Positions 18,288 to 27,051 of a DNA stretch of 64,000 nucleotides are shown here, in pieces. The translations under genes and the position numbers were made by a program. Origin of the DNA: Carnobacterium divergens (GTDB lineage Bacteria; Bacillota; Bacilli; Lactobacillales; Carnobacteriaceae). The stretch's first letter is position 1. Each line of letters starts with the position of its first letter. The stretch lies in assembly GCF_900258435.1 (NCBI RefSeq), contig NZ_LT992558.1, forward strand, positions 1,827,518 through 1,891,517, given 5' to 3'. Below the pieces are notes generated by a model. That model was not told the origin of the DNA. It worked only from the letters and a program-made list of their open reading frames with translations, and searched no databases.

Positions 18288-20621
18288 TTATTTTAAAATC
18301 GTTTCGAATACATTCGCTCCAACGGTCTTGCCTTTCTTGTTAAATTGATAGTGAATTGCTCCGCTTTTATCAGTTCGGTAAATGTTGACTTTATATTTTT
18401 CAAGTCGCTGTAACACTTCTGGTCTAGGGTGTTTAAATCGATTGTTTAGGCCACAAGAAATTAACCCGTATTGCGGGTTTAATTGGTGTAAAAAAGGGTC
18501 ATGACTTGATGTATTGCTTCCATGATGCCCGATTTTTAATACATCAACTTTTAAAGATGGGTACATCGCAATTAACTGCTCTTCCCCTTCTTTTTCCAAA
18601 TCTCCTGTAAAAAGCCAGTGAAATTCTCCAATTTTCCCATATGCTACAATGGAATCATTATTTTCGCCAATCCCTTTTTCAAATGGATACACTACTTTTA
18701 AATAAGTAGTTTTGGTTTGAAACAAGACATCCCCCTTTAAAGCTTCTGTCACTTTAACCTCTTTTTTTACCAACTGATGGACTATTTCTTTAAACGCTTT
18801 TTTTGCAGTTCCGCCCTTTGGAAAAACAAGCTCTTTTATTTTAATTTCTTTCGATAAATCTATTAAAGCCCCCATATGATCCATGTCACTATGAGTGATA
18901 ATTACTTTTTCTAAGCTTGAAACTCCTTCTGCTTTTAAGGTAGGAATCACTATTTTTTCAGCTATTTTCTGATTGGAATCTTTTTTTTGTTTCCATTTTT
19001 CTTGTTTAAAATGAACAGCACCACCAGTATCAATTAAATAGTTTCCTTTATTAAAAGGGTGCTTAATTAGCAAGGAGTCCCCTTGCCCCACATCGATGAT
19101 TACTACTTTACCATAGGGTTGCAAGAACGGTTGTAGGCTTAGTAAAAGGAAACTACTTAACACTAAAAGACTTGTGGTCAATGTCCATTTTCGACTTTCC
19201 CAAGCTAAGAAAAACACTACTAAGCTACTAAACGTAATTAAAATCAAATAAAAAGAAGGAACACCTGTCACAATTAAATAAAAAGAACGAAAGCTAACTT
19301 CATCAATTAGTCTTTCAAATGTCACTAAAAAAAATTGAACTATACTAATAAACCCCGTGTAAAGTAACGTACGCCCTATCAAAAATAAACCAACTAATAA
19401 AACAACTAAAAGAGGAATTAACCCATGTACTACTAGTGGAACCAACATGATATTCGCAAAGATACTGAACCAGGAAAACTCATTAAAGTGACAAACTAAG
19501 ACAGGAACTGAAACCAGCATCGCAACCAAAGAAATCCAAATGGATTCAATAATAGGTGTCTGTTTCTTCTTAAGTGGATTTTGATTTAATAAAATCATCA
19601 CAAAACTAAGCAAATAACTTAATTGAAAGCCTAACGTCATTACGGAATTAGGATTAAGCCAAATTGCAAAAAGCACAACAATACTCCACGAATCTAAAGA
19701 TGACCATTTTAATCTTAATTTTTTAGCAATCAACGAGATAAGAAGCATCAAAATTGCTCTAAAAACACTTACCGTCCATCCTGCAAAATAGCCATAAATT
19801 GGAATAAATGCAATCAAACAATATCCTGTTGTCTCCAACGTAAAACCAAGTCTCACTAAAAAATAGTTCACTCGACTCAATAAAAATTGCAAATGGACAC
19901 CTGAGATGCTTAACAAGTGCACGACACCTAATGCTTTTAAATTCTTCACTACATCCTCTGATAATTCAGTCCTCTCAGAAAATAACAACGCTTTTAAATA
20001 ACTCGCTACCTTTGTAGGTAGCCTTTGATCTATAAAACGAAATAACTTTTTTCGATAGCTAATCGTTCCAATGTTCTTTTGTTGCAAGCGACTCTCTTTT
20101 TGGGCGCTTATTCGCAAAATCCAATGACACTTTTCTTGAGCTAGATAGCGACGATAGTTAAATTGTCCAAGATTTCGATTGTTTTCAGGGACAATCAATT
20201 CTCCGTCAACCACGAGCCTTAATTTAGACACAATTCCCAGCCAATAACGTTGTTCTGCTTCATTTTTCAAACGATAAAACGCCATTACTTTTTCTGTTTT
20301 CTTCGTTTGATCACAAGCTAATTCCCCATAGAATTGGACTTGATCCCCATTGATTCGAATAGTATCTGGTAATACAGTTAATTGCGCATGCTTTTCTCCC
20401 CCAGAAAGGAATGTCTGATTCGCACCTTCATATAAATAAAAAAACGCGATTGTTAACACTCCTATCATGCAAGATGTTAAAAAAAGCGTATTTTTTTTTA
20501 AGAAATACAGACGTATTAAAAAAATTAAACTTAGTACTAGACTAAGCCAATTGAACTTCGTCACTAAAACAACTTCGATTAATAACGAGAAAATAGCAAT
20601 AAAACACAGATATCCCCTCAT
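18288..20621 (-). CDS. comEC: competence protein ComEC, DNA-uptake channel
   Basis: The ~777-residue membrane protein imports single-stranded DNA during transformation. It has N-terminal hydrophobic helices, an OB-like extracytoplasmic domain (about 60-175), the competence-domain membrane core with LLSISGVHLQFL (about 232-243) and a C-terminal metallo-beta-lactamase domain with HSDMDHMGAL and HHGSNTSSH. It looks intact, with no internal stops. A TTG one codon earlier is possible. The Shine-Dalgarno is weak and only 11 bp separate it from comEB, so coupling is likely. Confidence 0.95.
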   Translation of the reverse strand: MRGYLCFIAIFSLLIEVVLVTKFNWLSLVLSLIFLIRLYFLKKNTLFLTSCMIGVLTIAFFYLYEGANQTFLSGGEKHAQLTVLPDTIRINGDQVQFYGELACDQTKKTEKVMAFYRLKNEAEQRYWLGIVSKLRLVVDGELIVPENNRNLGQFNYRRYLAQEKCHWILRISAQKESRLQQKNIGTISYRKKLFRFIDQRLPTKVASYLKALLFSERTELSEDVVKNLKALGVVHLLSISGVHLQFLLSRVNYFLVRLGFTLETTGYCLIAFIPIYGYFAGWTVSVFRAILMLLISLIAKKLRLKWSSLDSWSIVVLFAIWLNPNSVMTLGFQLSYLLSFVMILLNQNPLKKKQTPIIESIWISLVAMLVSVPVLVCHFNEFSWFSIFANIMLVPLVVHGLIPLLVVLLVGLFLIGRTLLYTGFISIVQFFLVTFERLIDEVSFRSFYLIVTGVPSFYLILITFSSLVVFFLAWESRKWTLTTSLLVLSSFLLLSLQPFLQPYGKVVIIDVGQGDSLLIKHPFNKGNYLIDTGGAVHFKQEKWKQKKDSNQKIAEKIVIPTLKAEGVSSLEKVIITHSDMDHMGALIDLSKEIKIKELVFPKGGTAKKAFKEIVHQLVKKEVKVTEALKGDVLFQTKTTYLKVVYPFEKGIGENNDSIVAYGKIGEFHWLFTGDLEKEGEEQLIAMYPSLKVDVLKIGHHGSNTSSHDPFLHQLNPQYGLISCGLNNRFKHPRPEVLQRLEKYKVNIYRTDKSGAIHYQFNKKGKTVGANVFETILK

Positions 20622-20632
20622 CAATACCTAAC

Positions 20633-21130
20633 TTAATGAAGTCTTTCTGTTGAAGAATTTGAATCTGTTTCACCAAAATGGAGTTGAGAAAAATAAGATT
20701 TATCTAATGTCACTTTTTGACACTGTACCTGAGCTTTTTCAATTAAATTTAAAGCATAAGGATCATTATGGTAATCTTCTAAATAGTGGATTTTTTTAAT
20801 TCCTGCTTGTAAAATCATTTTAGTACATGGTAGGCACGGAAAATGGGTTACATAGATTTCTGCATTTTCAGTTGCAACACCAAATTTGGCACACTGTAAA
20901 ATGGCATTCATTTCAGCATGAATGGTTCTGACGCAATGTCCATCAATCACATAGCAGCCTTCATCGACACAATGAGCGTCTCCAGTCACTGAACCGTTGT
21001 ACCCACCTGCAATAATTCGCTTGTCACGCACAATCGTTGCTCCTACTGTTAATCTAGTACAAGTGCTTCTTAAAGATAACAATAAACTTTGTGCCATAAA
21101 ATATTGGTCCCACGGAATTCTTTCTACCAT
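20633..21130 (-). CDS. comEB: ComE operon protein 2 (dCMP deaminase family)
   Basis: The 165-residue zinc-dependent deaminase has the metal and catalytic motifs TIHAEMNAILQ (about 69-79) and FPCLPCTKM (about 97-105), and is of the dCMP/CMP deaminase type. It converts dCMP to dUMP. In the comE operon its role in transformation is uncertain, since it is dispensable in B. subtilis. It lies between comEA and comEC. Confidence 0.93.
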   Translation of the reverse strand: MVERIPWDQYFMAQSLLLSLRSTCTRLTVGATIVRDKRIIAGGYNGSVTGDAHCVDEGCYVIDGHCVRTIHAEMNAILQCAKFGVATENAEIYVTHFPCLPCTKMILQAGIKKIHYLEDYHNDPYALNLIEKAQVQCQKVTLDKSYFSQLHFGETDSNSSTERLH

Positions 21131-21193
21131 AGTCTCTCCCCCTAACGCTAATTTCTTTAAGTATACAAAAGCCTGTATAAACTTTCAACGCTT

Positions 21194-21877
21194 TTATTCA
21201 TCCACTGTTAGTTGATCTTTTAATGCCTCGTAGGTTTTTTCTCCAATTCCTGAAACTTTTTTTAATTCTTCAATTTGTTGAAATGAGCCATTTTCTTCGC
21301 GATACCGAACGATGTCTTCTGCTTTTTTCGCTCCAACACCAGCCAGCGTTTGCAATTCTGTACTACTTGCCGTGTTTAAATTAACTTTTGTTTCATTATT
21401 GCCTCCTTCTTCATTCATTTCTCCACTTGATTTAGCAGATTCTTTTAATCGTTGTTCCATCGTTAGTTCTTCACCTTCTTTAGGAACATAAATCATTAAT
21501 TGATCCGTTAAACGTAAGGCTAAATTCATCTGGGATTGGTCTGCTTCTTCATTAAATCCTCCTGCTAAATTAATGGCATCAATCAAACGCATATCGCTTG
21601 TCACTCCGTAAACACCTGGGTTCTTAACTGCTCCTTTTATATCGATTACTGCTTTTTCTGGTGAAGCTAGATTCTTTTTTGCTGGGTCTTCTTTTTTTGA
21701 TTTAAGTTCTTCTTTACTGACAGCTTCCTCAAGTGATTCTGTCACTCTACTTTCAGAGGATGGTGTAGCAAGTAATAAAACAATTATGGTACAAACAATA
21801 AGTACAATCGCTAAACTTGAAATTAAAACCGTTAAAAACACCCGATTTTTTTGCAGCCATTCTTTTACATCGTTCAT
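21194..21877 (-). CDS. comEA: competence protein ComEA, DNA receptor
   Basis: The 227-residue membrane-anchored protein has one transmembrane segment (about 13-38), a low-complexity linker, an SLBB beta-grasp domain (about 75-140, VIDIKGAVKNPGVY) and a C-terminal helix-hairpin-helix DNA-binding domain (VNLNTASSTELQTLAGVGAK). It binds double-stranded DNA outside the cell and hands it to ComEC. The ATG at 21877 with GGGAGAA is chosen over an upstream codon that would put 15 polar residues before the anchor. Confidence 0.93.
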   Translation of the reverse strand: MNDVKEWLQKNRVFLTVLISSLAIVLIVCTIIVLLLATPSSESRVTESLEEAVSKEELKSKKEDPAKKNLASPEKAVIDIKGAVKNPGVYGVTSDMRLIDAINLAGGFNEEADQSQMNLALRLTDQLMIYVPKEGEELTMEQRLKESAKSSGEMNEEGGNNETKVNLNTASSTELQTLAGVGAKKAEDIVRYREENGSFQQIEELKKVSGIGEKTYEALKDQLTVDE

Positions 21878-22037
21878 CTTATTTCTCCCTTCTTCTTCCC
21901 CCCTTATCTTTATTATTTGCAAAAACGTTCTTTTTTCTTTTTTTAAGGGTTATCTTTATTCATTTTTTTTAAAATAAAGTATAGTGATAGTATAAAATGT
22001 TACGTTACACGGCTATAAAAAAAGAGGAGGAATTAAA

Positions 22038-22799
22038 ATGCGTTTAACAAGAATCATTAAACTGTATTTAGCATTTGGGGTTACGTTACTAATTAATGCT
22101 TTAGCAACTATTATTCCAATCAATGGGTTAACTACTGGTGAAATTTCGAATCAATTTACGGTTTATTTTACACCGGCAGGGTATGTATTTAGCATTTGGG
22201 GCATTATTTACTTGGCTTTGTTTTTATGGCTTTTAAGTTTTTCACTAAAACGACAAGTTCTCACAACGAACCTTTACTGGGGATTTTTAATGAGTTCTCT
22301 TGCCAATAGTTTATGGATTTTATTTTGGCAGTATCGCTTTCCTGGCGTTTCAATTTTAGTTATCCTATTTTTATTCGTTTCATTATTATGGTTGTACCGT
22401 AGTCAACTGGAAACAGGGAATTCTTGGATTTACCTTCTTCCAATCTCAATTTATCTTGGTTGGGTCAGCGTTGCAACTTTAGCAAATATCAGTTATTGGT
22501 TGGTTGCCGTTGTTGGAATCCATCCCTTCTTCCAAGGAATTGTTGCTTTGATTTTCTTAGTTTTAACAACCGTGATTGGTTTTGGTGCACTTCATTATTT
22601 ACGAAATTGGGCAATCGTTGGCGTTTATTTATGGGCCTTATACGGAATCTTTATTCACAACCTAGCAATCAATTGGTTTATCGCTATTGTAGCCTTAGGT
22701 TTAACAATTCTCTTGGCTGTGGTAACGATTGGTTATGTGATTGAAGCAATAAAAAAACGACCTAAAGAATCTTCAAAAAAAGAAAAAAGAGTCCTTTAG
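22038..22799 (+). CDS. TspO/MBR-like tryptophan-rich membrane protein
   Basis: The 253-residue protein has about seven hydrophobic helices, is rich in Trp, and carries the PAGYVFSIWGIIYLAL segment (about 46-61) that typifies the TspO/MBR superfamily (consensus PxxxFxxxWxxIY). It is longer than classic TspO (about 160 residues, five helices) and belongs to the extended group found in Firmicutes. Function is unknown; porphyrin or lipid binding is only a family-level suggestion. The C-terminus is Lys-rich. The gene is divergent from comEA, with the Shine-Dalgarno GAGGAGG. Confidence 0.75.
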   Translation: MRLTRIIKLYLAFGVTLLINALATIIPINGLTTGEISNQFTVYFTPAGYVFSIWGIIYLALFLWLLSFSLKRQVLTTNLYWGFLMSSLANSLWILFWQYRFPGVSILVILFLFVSLLWLYRSQLETGNSWIYLLPISIYLGWVSVATLANISYWLVAVVGIHPFFQGIVALIFLVLTTVIGFGALHYLRNWAIVGVYLWALYGIFIHNLAINWFIAIVALGLTILLAVVTIGYVIEAIKKRPKESSKKEKRVL

Positions 22800-22802
22800 C
22801 AT

Positions 22803-22849
22803 AAAAAACCTCGAAAAAATGAGTGCATCATTTTTTCGAGGTTTTTTAT
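22803..22849. terminator. strong bidirectional terminator
   Basis: A perfect 20-bp stem, AAAACCTCGAAAAAATGA with its complement around a 5-nt loop, lies between the convergent TspO-like gene and sepM, overlapping the sepM stop codon. Confidence 0.92.
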
Positions 22850-23880
22850 TTTTCTAAATACGTAATGGCATCTTGGAACGTTTTAATTGGTACGATTTTC
22901 ATTTTTGTATTTATTTTCTCAGCTGCGAGTTTAGCTTCTTCATAGTTTGTTTTAATTTCGGGATATTTCTTTTTGATTGCTGGATCAATCTCGTCGTTTG
23001 GAGCAAAAAAGATGGTAGCACCTTCTTTACTTGCTGCTACAACTTTTTTATCAATTCCTCCAATACGCCCAACTGTTCCATCAGGTGCAATGGTTCCAGT
23101 TCCTGCAATTTCTCTGCCTCTCCGCAAGTCTTGTTGTTTTAATTGGCTATAAATTTCCAAAGTAAACATCATTCCTGCTGAAGGTCCGCCAATTTTATCC
23201 GTGTTCACATCGACTGGAATAGCTGTTTTAATCGTCGTATCATCGACTAAACTAATTCCAAGTCCAGCCTTTTTATCAGCTTCCATTTCAATTAAGGGGG
23301 CTTTTACTGTTTTTTCAACACCTTGACGCTTAAATTTAACTTGAATCGTTTCGCCAATTTTCTGTTTTTTTACATAATCAATGAATTCTTTAGAACTTTT
23401 GAATTTTTGATCATTTAAAGAAACAATTGTATCTCCTGGTTGCAACAACTCTTTAAATTTAGAATTTTTAGTAATGGACATCACATAAACACCGTTGTAT
23501 TCCGTTTGATAGCTTTCCCCAGCCGTTTTAAAGGCTAGCTCTATCGCGGAATTAACGGAACTTGTCATATAATACTGTTGCAAATTGTTAAATTCTTGGT
23601 TCGATTCGACCTCTCCGTATAATTCCGCCTTCGTTACGCCTTCATGAAAAGGCAAGAAGCGCATAAAGTATAAAAGTGGCGTAGCCCGTCTAATAGCAAC
23701 GGTTGTCAACATAAAACGACCTTTTTCTTTATCCTCTTGATGATTCACCGTCACCATTTTTGATAAACTGACCGCATCTCCTGGCGATTCAATATAATAA
23801 GGAATCGGCACTGCTACACCAAGAACAAGAACTACTAAAATTAATGGTAAAACCCAATTAAGTCGCTTCTTTTGTTTCAT
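22846..23880 (-). CDS. sepM: SepM/YlbL-family membrane-anchored serine protease (PDZ-Lon)
   Basis: The 344-residue protein has an N-terminal transmembrane segment (about 9-29), a PDZ domain (about 125-205) and a C-terminal Lon-type proteolytic domain. That domain carries Ser234 in GGPSAGM and Lys279 in GGIDKK, the expected Ser-Lys dyad. In streptococci SepM trims competence pheromone outside the cell, while B. subtilis YlbL is a checkpoint-recovery protease. Which role applies here is unknown; no pheromone gene is in the window. It follows coaD by 22 bp. Confidence 0.93.
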   Translation of the reverse strand: MKQKKRLNWVLPLILVVLVLGVAVPIPYYIESPGDAVSLSKMVTVNHQEDKEKGRFMLTTVAIRRATPLLYFMRFLPFHEGVTKAELYGEVESNQEFNNLQQYYMTSSVNSAIELAFKTAGESYQTEYNGVYVMSITKNSKFKELLQPGDTIVSLNDQKFKSSKEFIDYVKKQKIGETIQVKFKRQGVEKTVKAPLIEMEADKKAGLGISLVDDTTIKTAIPVDVNTDKIGGPSAGMMFTLEIYSQLKQQDLRRGREIAGTGTIAPDGTVGRIGGIDKKVVAASKEGATIFFAPNDEIDPAIKKKYPEIKTNYEEAKLAAEKINTKMKIVPIKTFQDAITYLEK

Positions 23881-23902
23881 CTCATTTCCTCCATCAAGCC
23901 TT

Positions 23903-24388
23903 TTAAGGCTTATATTTCAGTTTAATGGCTTGATTAATAGCCGCTGGTACAAGTTCTGAAACGTCCCCACCAAATTTTGCAACTTCTTTGATTAAACTTG
24001 AACTCAAAAAACGGTAGCGTTCATCTGCTAGTAAAAAGACTGTCTCAATTTGACTATTTTGTAATTTATTCATTGAGGCTATACTAAATTCATACTCAAA
24101 ATCAGTCACATTACGCATGCCACGCACCATTGCACTGACTCCTAGTTTCGTAGCCAGATCAATTGTTAAACCACCTACATGCGCAATCACCTCAACATTA
24201 GGAATGTGTTTTGTTGCTTCTTTAATCAACGAAATTTTTTCATTTGAATCAAACAGGGATACTTTAGATGTGTTGGTCAGTACAGCTATAATTACTGTAT
24301 CAAAAAGCTTTGCCGCGCGTTCAATCGTGTCGACATGTCCATTGGTCAATGGATCAAAACTCCCAGGAAATAGGGCCTTATTCGTCAT
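23903..24388 (-). CDS. coaD: phosphopantetheine adenylyltransferase
   Basis: The 161-residue nucleotidyltransferase makes dephospho-CoA from 4'-phosphopantetheine and ATP, the penultimate step of CoA synthesis. Motifs are [12 protein letters not shown] (T/HxGH, about 7-18), VRGMRN and the terminal [10 protein letters not shown] (ISSTxxR-like). It overlaps rsmD by 4 bp, the conserved rsmD-coaD arrangement. Confidence 0.97.
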   Translation of the reverse strand: MTNKALFPGSFDPLTNGHVDTIERAAKLFDTVIIAVLTNTSKVSLFDSNEKISLIKEATKHIPNVEVIAHVGGLTIDLATKLGVSAMVRGMRNVTDFEYEFSIASMNKLQNSQIETVFLLADERYRFLSSSLIKEVAKFGGDVSELVPAAINQAIKLKYKP

Positions 24389-24951
24389 TCTTTTTCACCT
24401 GCTTCAATTTCATAAATCATAATTTTTGTAATGCCGTATCTTTCTTGACGAATTAACGTGGCGGTTTGAATTTTATCTGGTAAATCGACTTTTTTTTCTA
24501 CTTCACAGATAATTAAGCCCTTATCTACAATCAAATGACCTGTAATTAATTTTTCGATTTGATTCACAATTTCTTGTTTTAGATAAGGTGGGTCTAAAAA
24601 AACCAAATCAAACGTTTGTTGTTTGGAACGGAGTAAATCAATGGCCCGATTGGCATCGTTACGATAAACCGTGAATTTATGACTTTCTTTCGTCATCTCA
24701 ATATTTTCTTTAATTGTTTTTAATGCTAAAGGGTCTTTGTCAATCAAAACGGCCGTATCCATCCCTCTTGAAACCGCTTCAATAGAGAGCCCTCCGCTTC
24801 CTGCAAATAAATCTAAACAACTTCCACCATCAAAGTAAGGGCCAATAATATTAAATAGCGATTCTTTGATTTTATCGGTTGTCGGTCTGGTATTAGTACC
24901 AGGGACTGCTTTTAAACGTCTCCCACCATATTCTCCTGAAATTACACGCAT
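24385..24951 (-). CDS. rsmD: 16S rRNA (guanine966-N2)-methyltransferase
   Basis: The 188-residue SAM-dependent methyltransferase has the SAM motif [14 protein letters not shown] (about 44-57) and the N6/N2 methylase motif DPPY (about 120). The N-terminus [12 protein letters not shown] is typical of RsmD. It modifies G966 of 16S rRNA during 30S assembly. A promoter (TTGACA, 18 bp, TAAACT) lies upstream. It heads rsmD-coaD-sepM. Confidence 0.95.
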   Translation of the reverse strand: MRVISGEYGGRRLKAVPGTNTRPTTDKIKESLFNIIGPYFDGGSCLDLFAGSGGLSIEAVSRGMDTAVLIDKDPLALKTIKENIEMTKESHKFTVYRNDANRAIDLLRSKQQTFDLVFLDPPYLKQEIVNQIEKLITGHLIVDKGLIICEVEKKVDLPDKIQTATLIRQERYGITKIMIYEIEAGEKE

Positions 24952-25011
24952 TGATTGTGACTTCCCTTCTTATTTAAACATTCATTTATCAACTTTTTTC
25001 TTTACTTGTTT

Positions 25012-25043
25012 AGTTTAGTTGACTGGAGTTGTTTTTGTCAATA
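25012..25043 (-). promoter_or_regulatory. rsmD-coaD-sepM promoter
   Basis: On the minus strand a perfect TTGACA is followed after 18 bp by TAAACT. The 8-bp palindrome CAATATTG overlaps the -35 box. Confidence 0.6.
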
Positions 25044-25060
25044 TTGTTTTCAGCTAAACC

Positions 25061-25092
25061 AAAAAGAGGCCACCGAAATGGCCTCCTCTTTT
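25061..25092 (-). terminator. ylbG terminator
   Basis: GAGGCCA pairs with TGGCCTC, followed by a T run on the minus strand, just after ylbG. Confidence 0.85.
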
Positions 25093-25102
25093 AATCTACT
25101 TA

Positions 25103-25447
25103 TCACACGACTTCTAGTGGGTCTTTTAACAACAACTCATTTTTCCCTTCAATCATGTTGATTTCTTCAATTTCTTCTACTTCTTTACGTGTTTTTCGGT
25201 GACCAATTCGTTCACTGAAATTCATATTAATCAACGGGCGGTATGACACTTCCACTTTGCGAACAAAGTGCAACCCATTTAACTTTTTCTCAGCAACTTC
25301 CACATCGTCACGATCAATGTAAATCACAACATACTTCATTTTTTTTGACACGTAATGAATTAAACCAAAGCGCTTCAAGGTTTTGAGATGGCGGAGGCTA
25401 TATACCCAAACAATCATTCCTTGTCGTTCATTTAGAGTCAATTCCAT
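25103..25447 (-). CDS. ylbG: YlbG family protein (DUF2129)
   Basis: The 114-residue cytoplasmic protein matches the YlbG family, with RQGMIVWVYSLRHLKTLKRFG at the N-terminus and YVVIYIDRDD in the middle. The function is unknown. It is found beside ylbF and rsmD across Firmicutes, as here. The Shine-Dalgarno AGGAGGATG is strong. Confidence 0.9.
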   Translation of the reverse strand: MELTLNERQGMIVWVYSLRHLKTLKRFGLIHYVSKKMKYVVIYIDRDDVEVAEKKLNGLHFVRKVEVSYRPLINMNFSERIGHRKTRKEVEEIEEINMIEGKNELLLKDPLEVV

Positions 25448-25458
25448 TCTTCATCCTC

Positions 25459-25893
25459 CTATCCACAACCGCAACTTCCCCCACTACTACAACCACTTTT
25501 GCCAGTTGTAAAAAACGGATTGCCTGCAGGAACTTTTATTGTATCAGAAACTGCTTTAGCAAGCGTTAGACTAATTTCATCTAATATCGTTTGTAAATCC
25601 GTTTCTAGTAAACGATAGCGATACACAGCTTCATCTGTATCCATTTCTCGCTTTAGACGTCGTACTTCACGATTCAATTCTTTGTAATCTGGCGCGTACT
25701 TTCCATATGCTTCAATCGCTTCAAAAGCTGATTTTGCTTTATTAAATGCATGTATTTTTTGTTGAGCTATCGTGTCTTCTTTCAGAGTAACTTTTGCTAA
25801 ACAATAATCGATTCCAATTTTACTTTCCATAATGTTTTTCACTAAAGTCAATGCCTCTGTTTCTACTTCTAGATATTCTTGAGTTACAATCAT
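25459..25893 (-). CDS. ylbF: YlbF/RicF family regulator
   Basis: The 144-residue helical protein is of the YlbF/YmcA superfamily. In B. subtilis YlbF forms the Y-complex with YmcA and YaaT, which carries iron-sulfur clusters and directs RNase Y-dependent mRNA processing. Here the helical body (about 1-125) ends in a Cys-Gly tail, SGCSSGGSCGCG, whose three cysteines are plausible cluster ligands. The Shine-Dalgarno AAGGAG is close. It lies 11 bp upstream of ylbG. Confidence 0.88.
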   Translation of the reverse strand: MIVTQEYLEVETEALTLVKNIMESKIGIDYCLAKVTLKEDTIAQQKIHAFNKAKSAFEAIEAYGKYAPDYKELNREVRRLKREMDTDEAVYRYRLLETDLQTILDEISLTLAKAVSDTIKVPAGNPFFTTGKSGCSSGGSCGCG

Positions 25894-25946
25894 TAGACTC
25901 CTTCTTTCTACATTATTACTTATAGTATAATCGGAAATACAATTCG

Positions 25947-27005
25947 TTACAAGTCGCTATTCAATAAAAGTAACGCTTCATGTTTCTGGTAGCCCATTCC
26001 TATCGAATTAAATTGTTTGCTCATCAATAGCTCTCTTTGACTTTCTATGCTAAATAGCGAACCTATCGCCCAAGTAACATCGGTGGTTTGATTGAAATAG
26101 ATTGGTTGAAGTTCTTTAACATCGGATTGGTTTTTTGATAAAAATTCTCCGATTTTCTTTTCGGATAACGTATTACTGGTTGTTGCTTCTTCTAAAGGTT
26201 TGGTGTATGTTGCAAAAATCTGACTAGCCAACGCATTTAAATCAGGATTCATTTCTAAAATTGGTACTTTATTTCGCCTTCTCAATACATTAATAATTTC
26301 AAAGGCTTCTTGTTGGTTGCCTTGATTTACTGCATTCCAATCTAAATTATCTTGACTAACTGAAGGGGTAGGTGTTTTTGACACCACTTCATAAAGATTT
26401 AAATACATCAGGATGGATACATCTAAATAACGTATCCCAATGACTTTGTTTGTAAATTGATCCAATATCAAAATAGCAAAAGTACCGTTGTCAAACGCAA
26501 TCAACGGATGATTGTTCATGTCGCTTTCAGATAACTCTAGCTCGTAAGTATCTTCATTATATTCCACTTCAAAGTTAGGGTAAAGCGTTGCTGTGCTATA
26601 GATAGAATCAATCGTCATTCCTATTTTGAAAGGCGCGACATCTAAGTTGGTTCCTAAAGCAAAAATAGTCACAATTTTTCCATCTTTAACGCCTACTTGT
26701 AGATAATCTTTATCTTTTTGATTGTAAATCCACCACTGAAAATCGTACGCCGTCTCATCTTTACGAACGGGCTCACCAAATTGTTGCGTAAATAAGTCGA
26801 TTGATATTCCAATGTAATCTGCCAAGCCATCAACAGGAACCGTTTTTTGAACCATTCCTGTTTTGGTTTTTTTCGCAACTTGTTCGTTCGTTTTTTGTTG
26901 ATTTTTATTCGTCGGTGTTTGTGTAGCAGAGTTAAAAACAGGTAAAGCATAGACAATTACCATGGCAACAATAAATAGTGGAATTGTTCTTAAAAATGTC
27001 TTCAT
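25947..27005 (-). CDS. CAP-associated N-terminal domain protein with degenerate CAP domain (YlbC-like)
   Basis: The 352-residue protein has an N-terminal hydrophobic segment (about 5-25), a Lys/Thr/Gln-rich spacer, a CAP-associated domain (about 55-205, with two GxxxDxI-type repeats) and a C-terminal region resembling a CAP/SCP domain (about 235-350). The CAP region keeps FEIINVLRRRNKVPIL but lacks the usual His, GEN and SxGHRxNIL motifs. If it is a CAP fold, it has lost the metal-binding tetrad. Position between pyc and ylbF matches ylbC of Bacillus. It is likely extracytoplasmic and membrane-anchored; its function is unknown. Confidence 0.75.
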   Translation of the reverse strand: MKTFLRTIPLFIVAMVIVYALPVFNSATQTPTNKNQQKTNEQVAKKTKTGMVQKTVPVDGLADYIGISIDLFTQQFGEPVRKDETAYDFQWWIYNQKDKDYLQVGVKDGKIVTIFALGTNLDVAPFKIGMTIDSIYSTATLYPNFEVEYNEDTYELELSESDMNNHPLIAFDNGTFAILILDQFTNKVIGIRYLDVSILMYLNLYEVVSKTPTPSVSQDNLDWNAVNQGNQQEAFEIINVLRRRNKVPILEMNPDLNALASQIFATYTKPLEEATTSNTLSEKKIGEFLSKNQSDVKELQPIYFNQTTDVTWAIGSLFSIESQRELLMSKQFNSIGMGYQKHEALLLLNSDL

Positions 27006-27051
27006 GTGTTTTTAACCCTCATTTCTTTAACCCGTTTCTTCTATTATCCAC

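Noticed and set aside
20621-21877. ComX/cin-box type promoter for the comE operon
   Set aside because: I looked for a TACGAATA-like element upstream of comEA and found none, so competence-sigma control cannot be claimed from this sequence.
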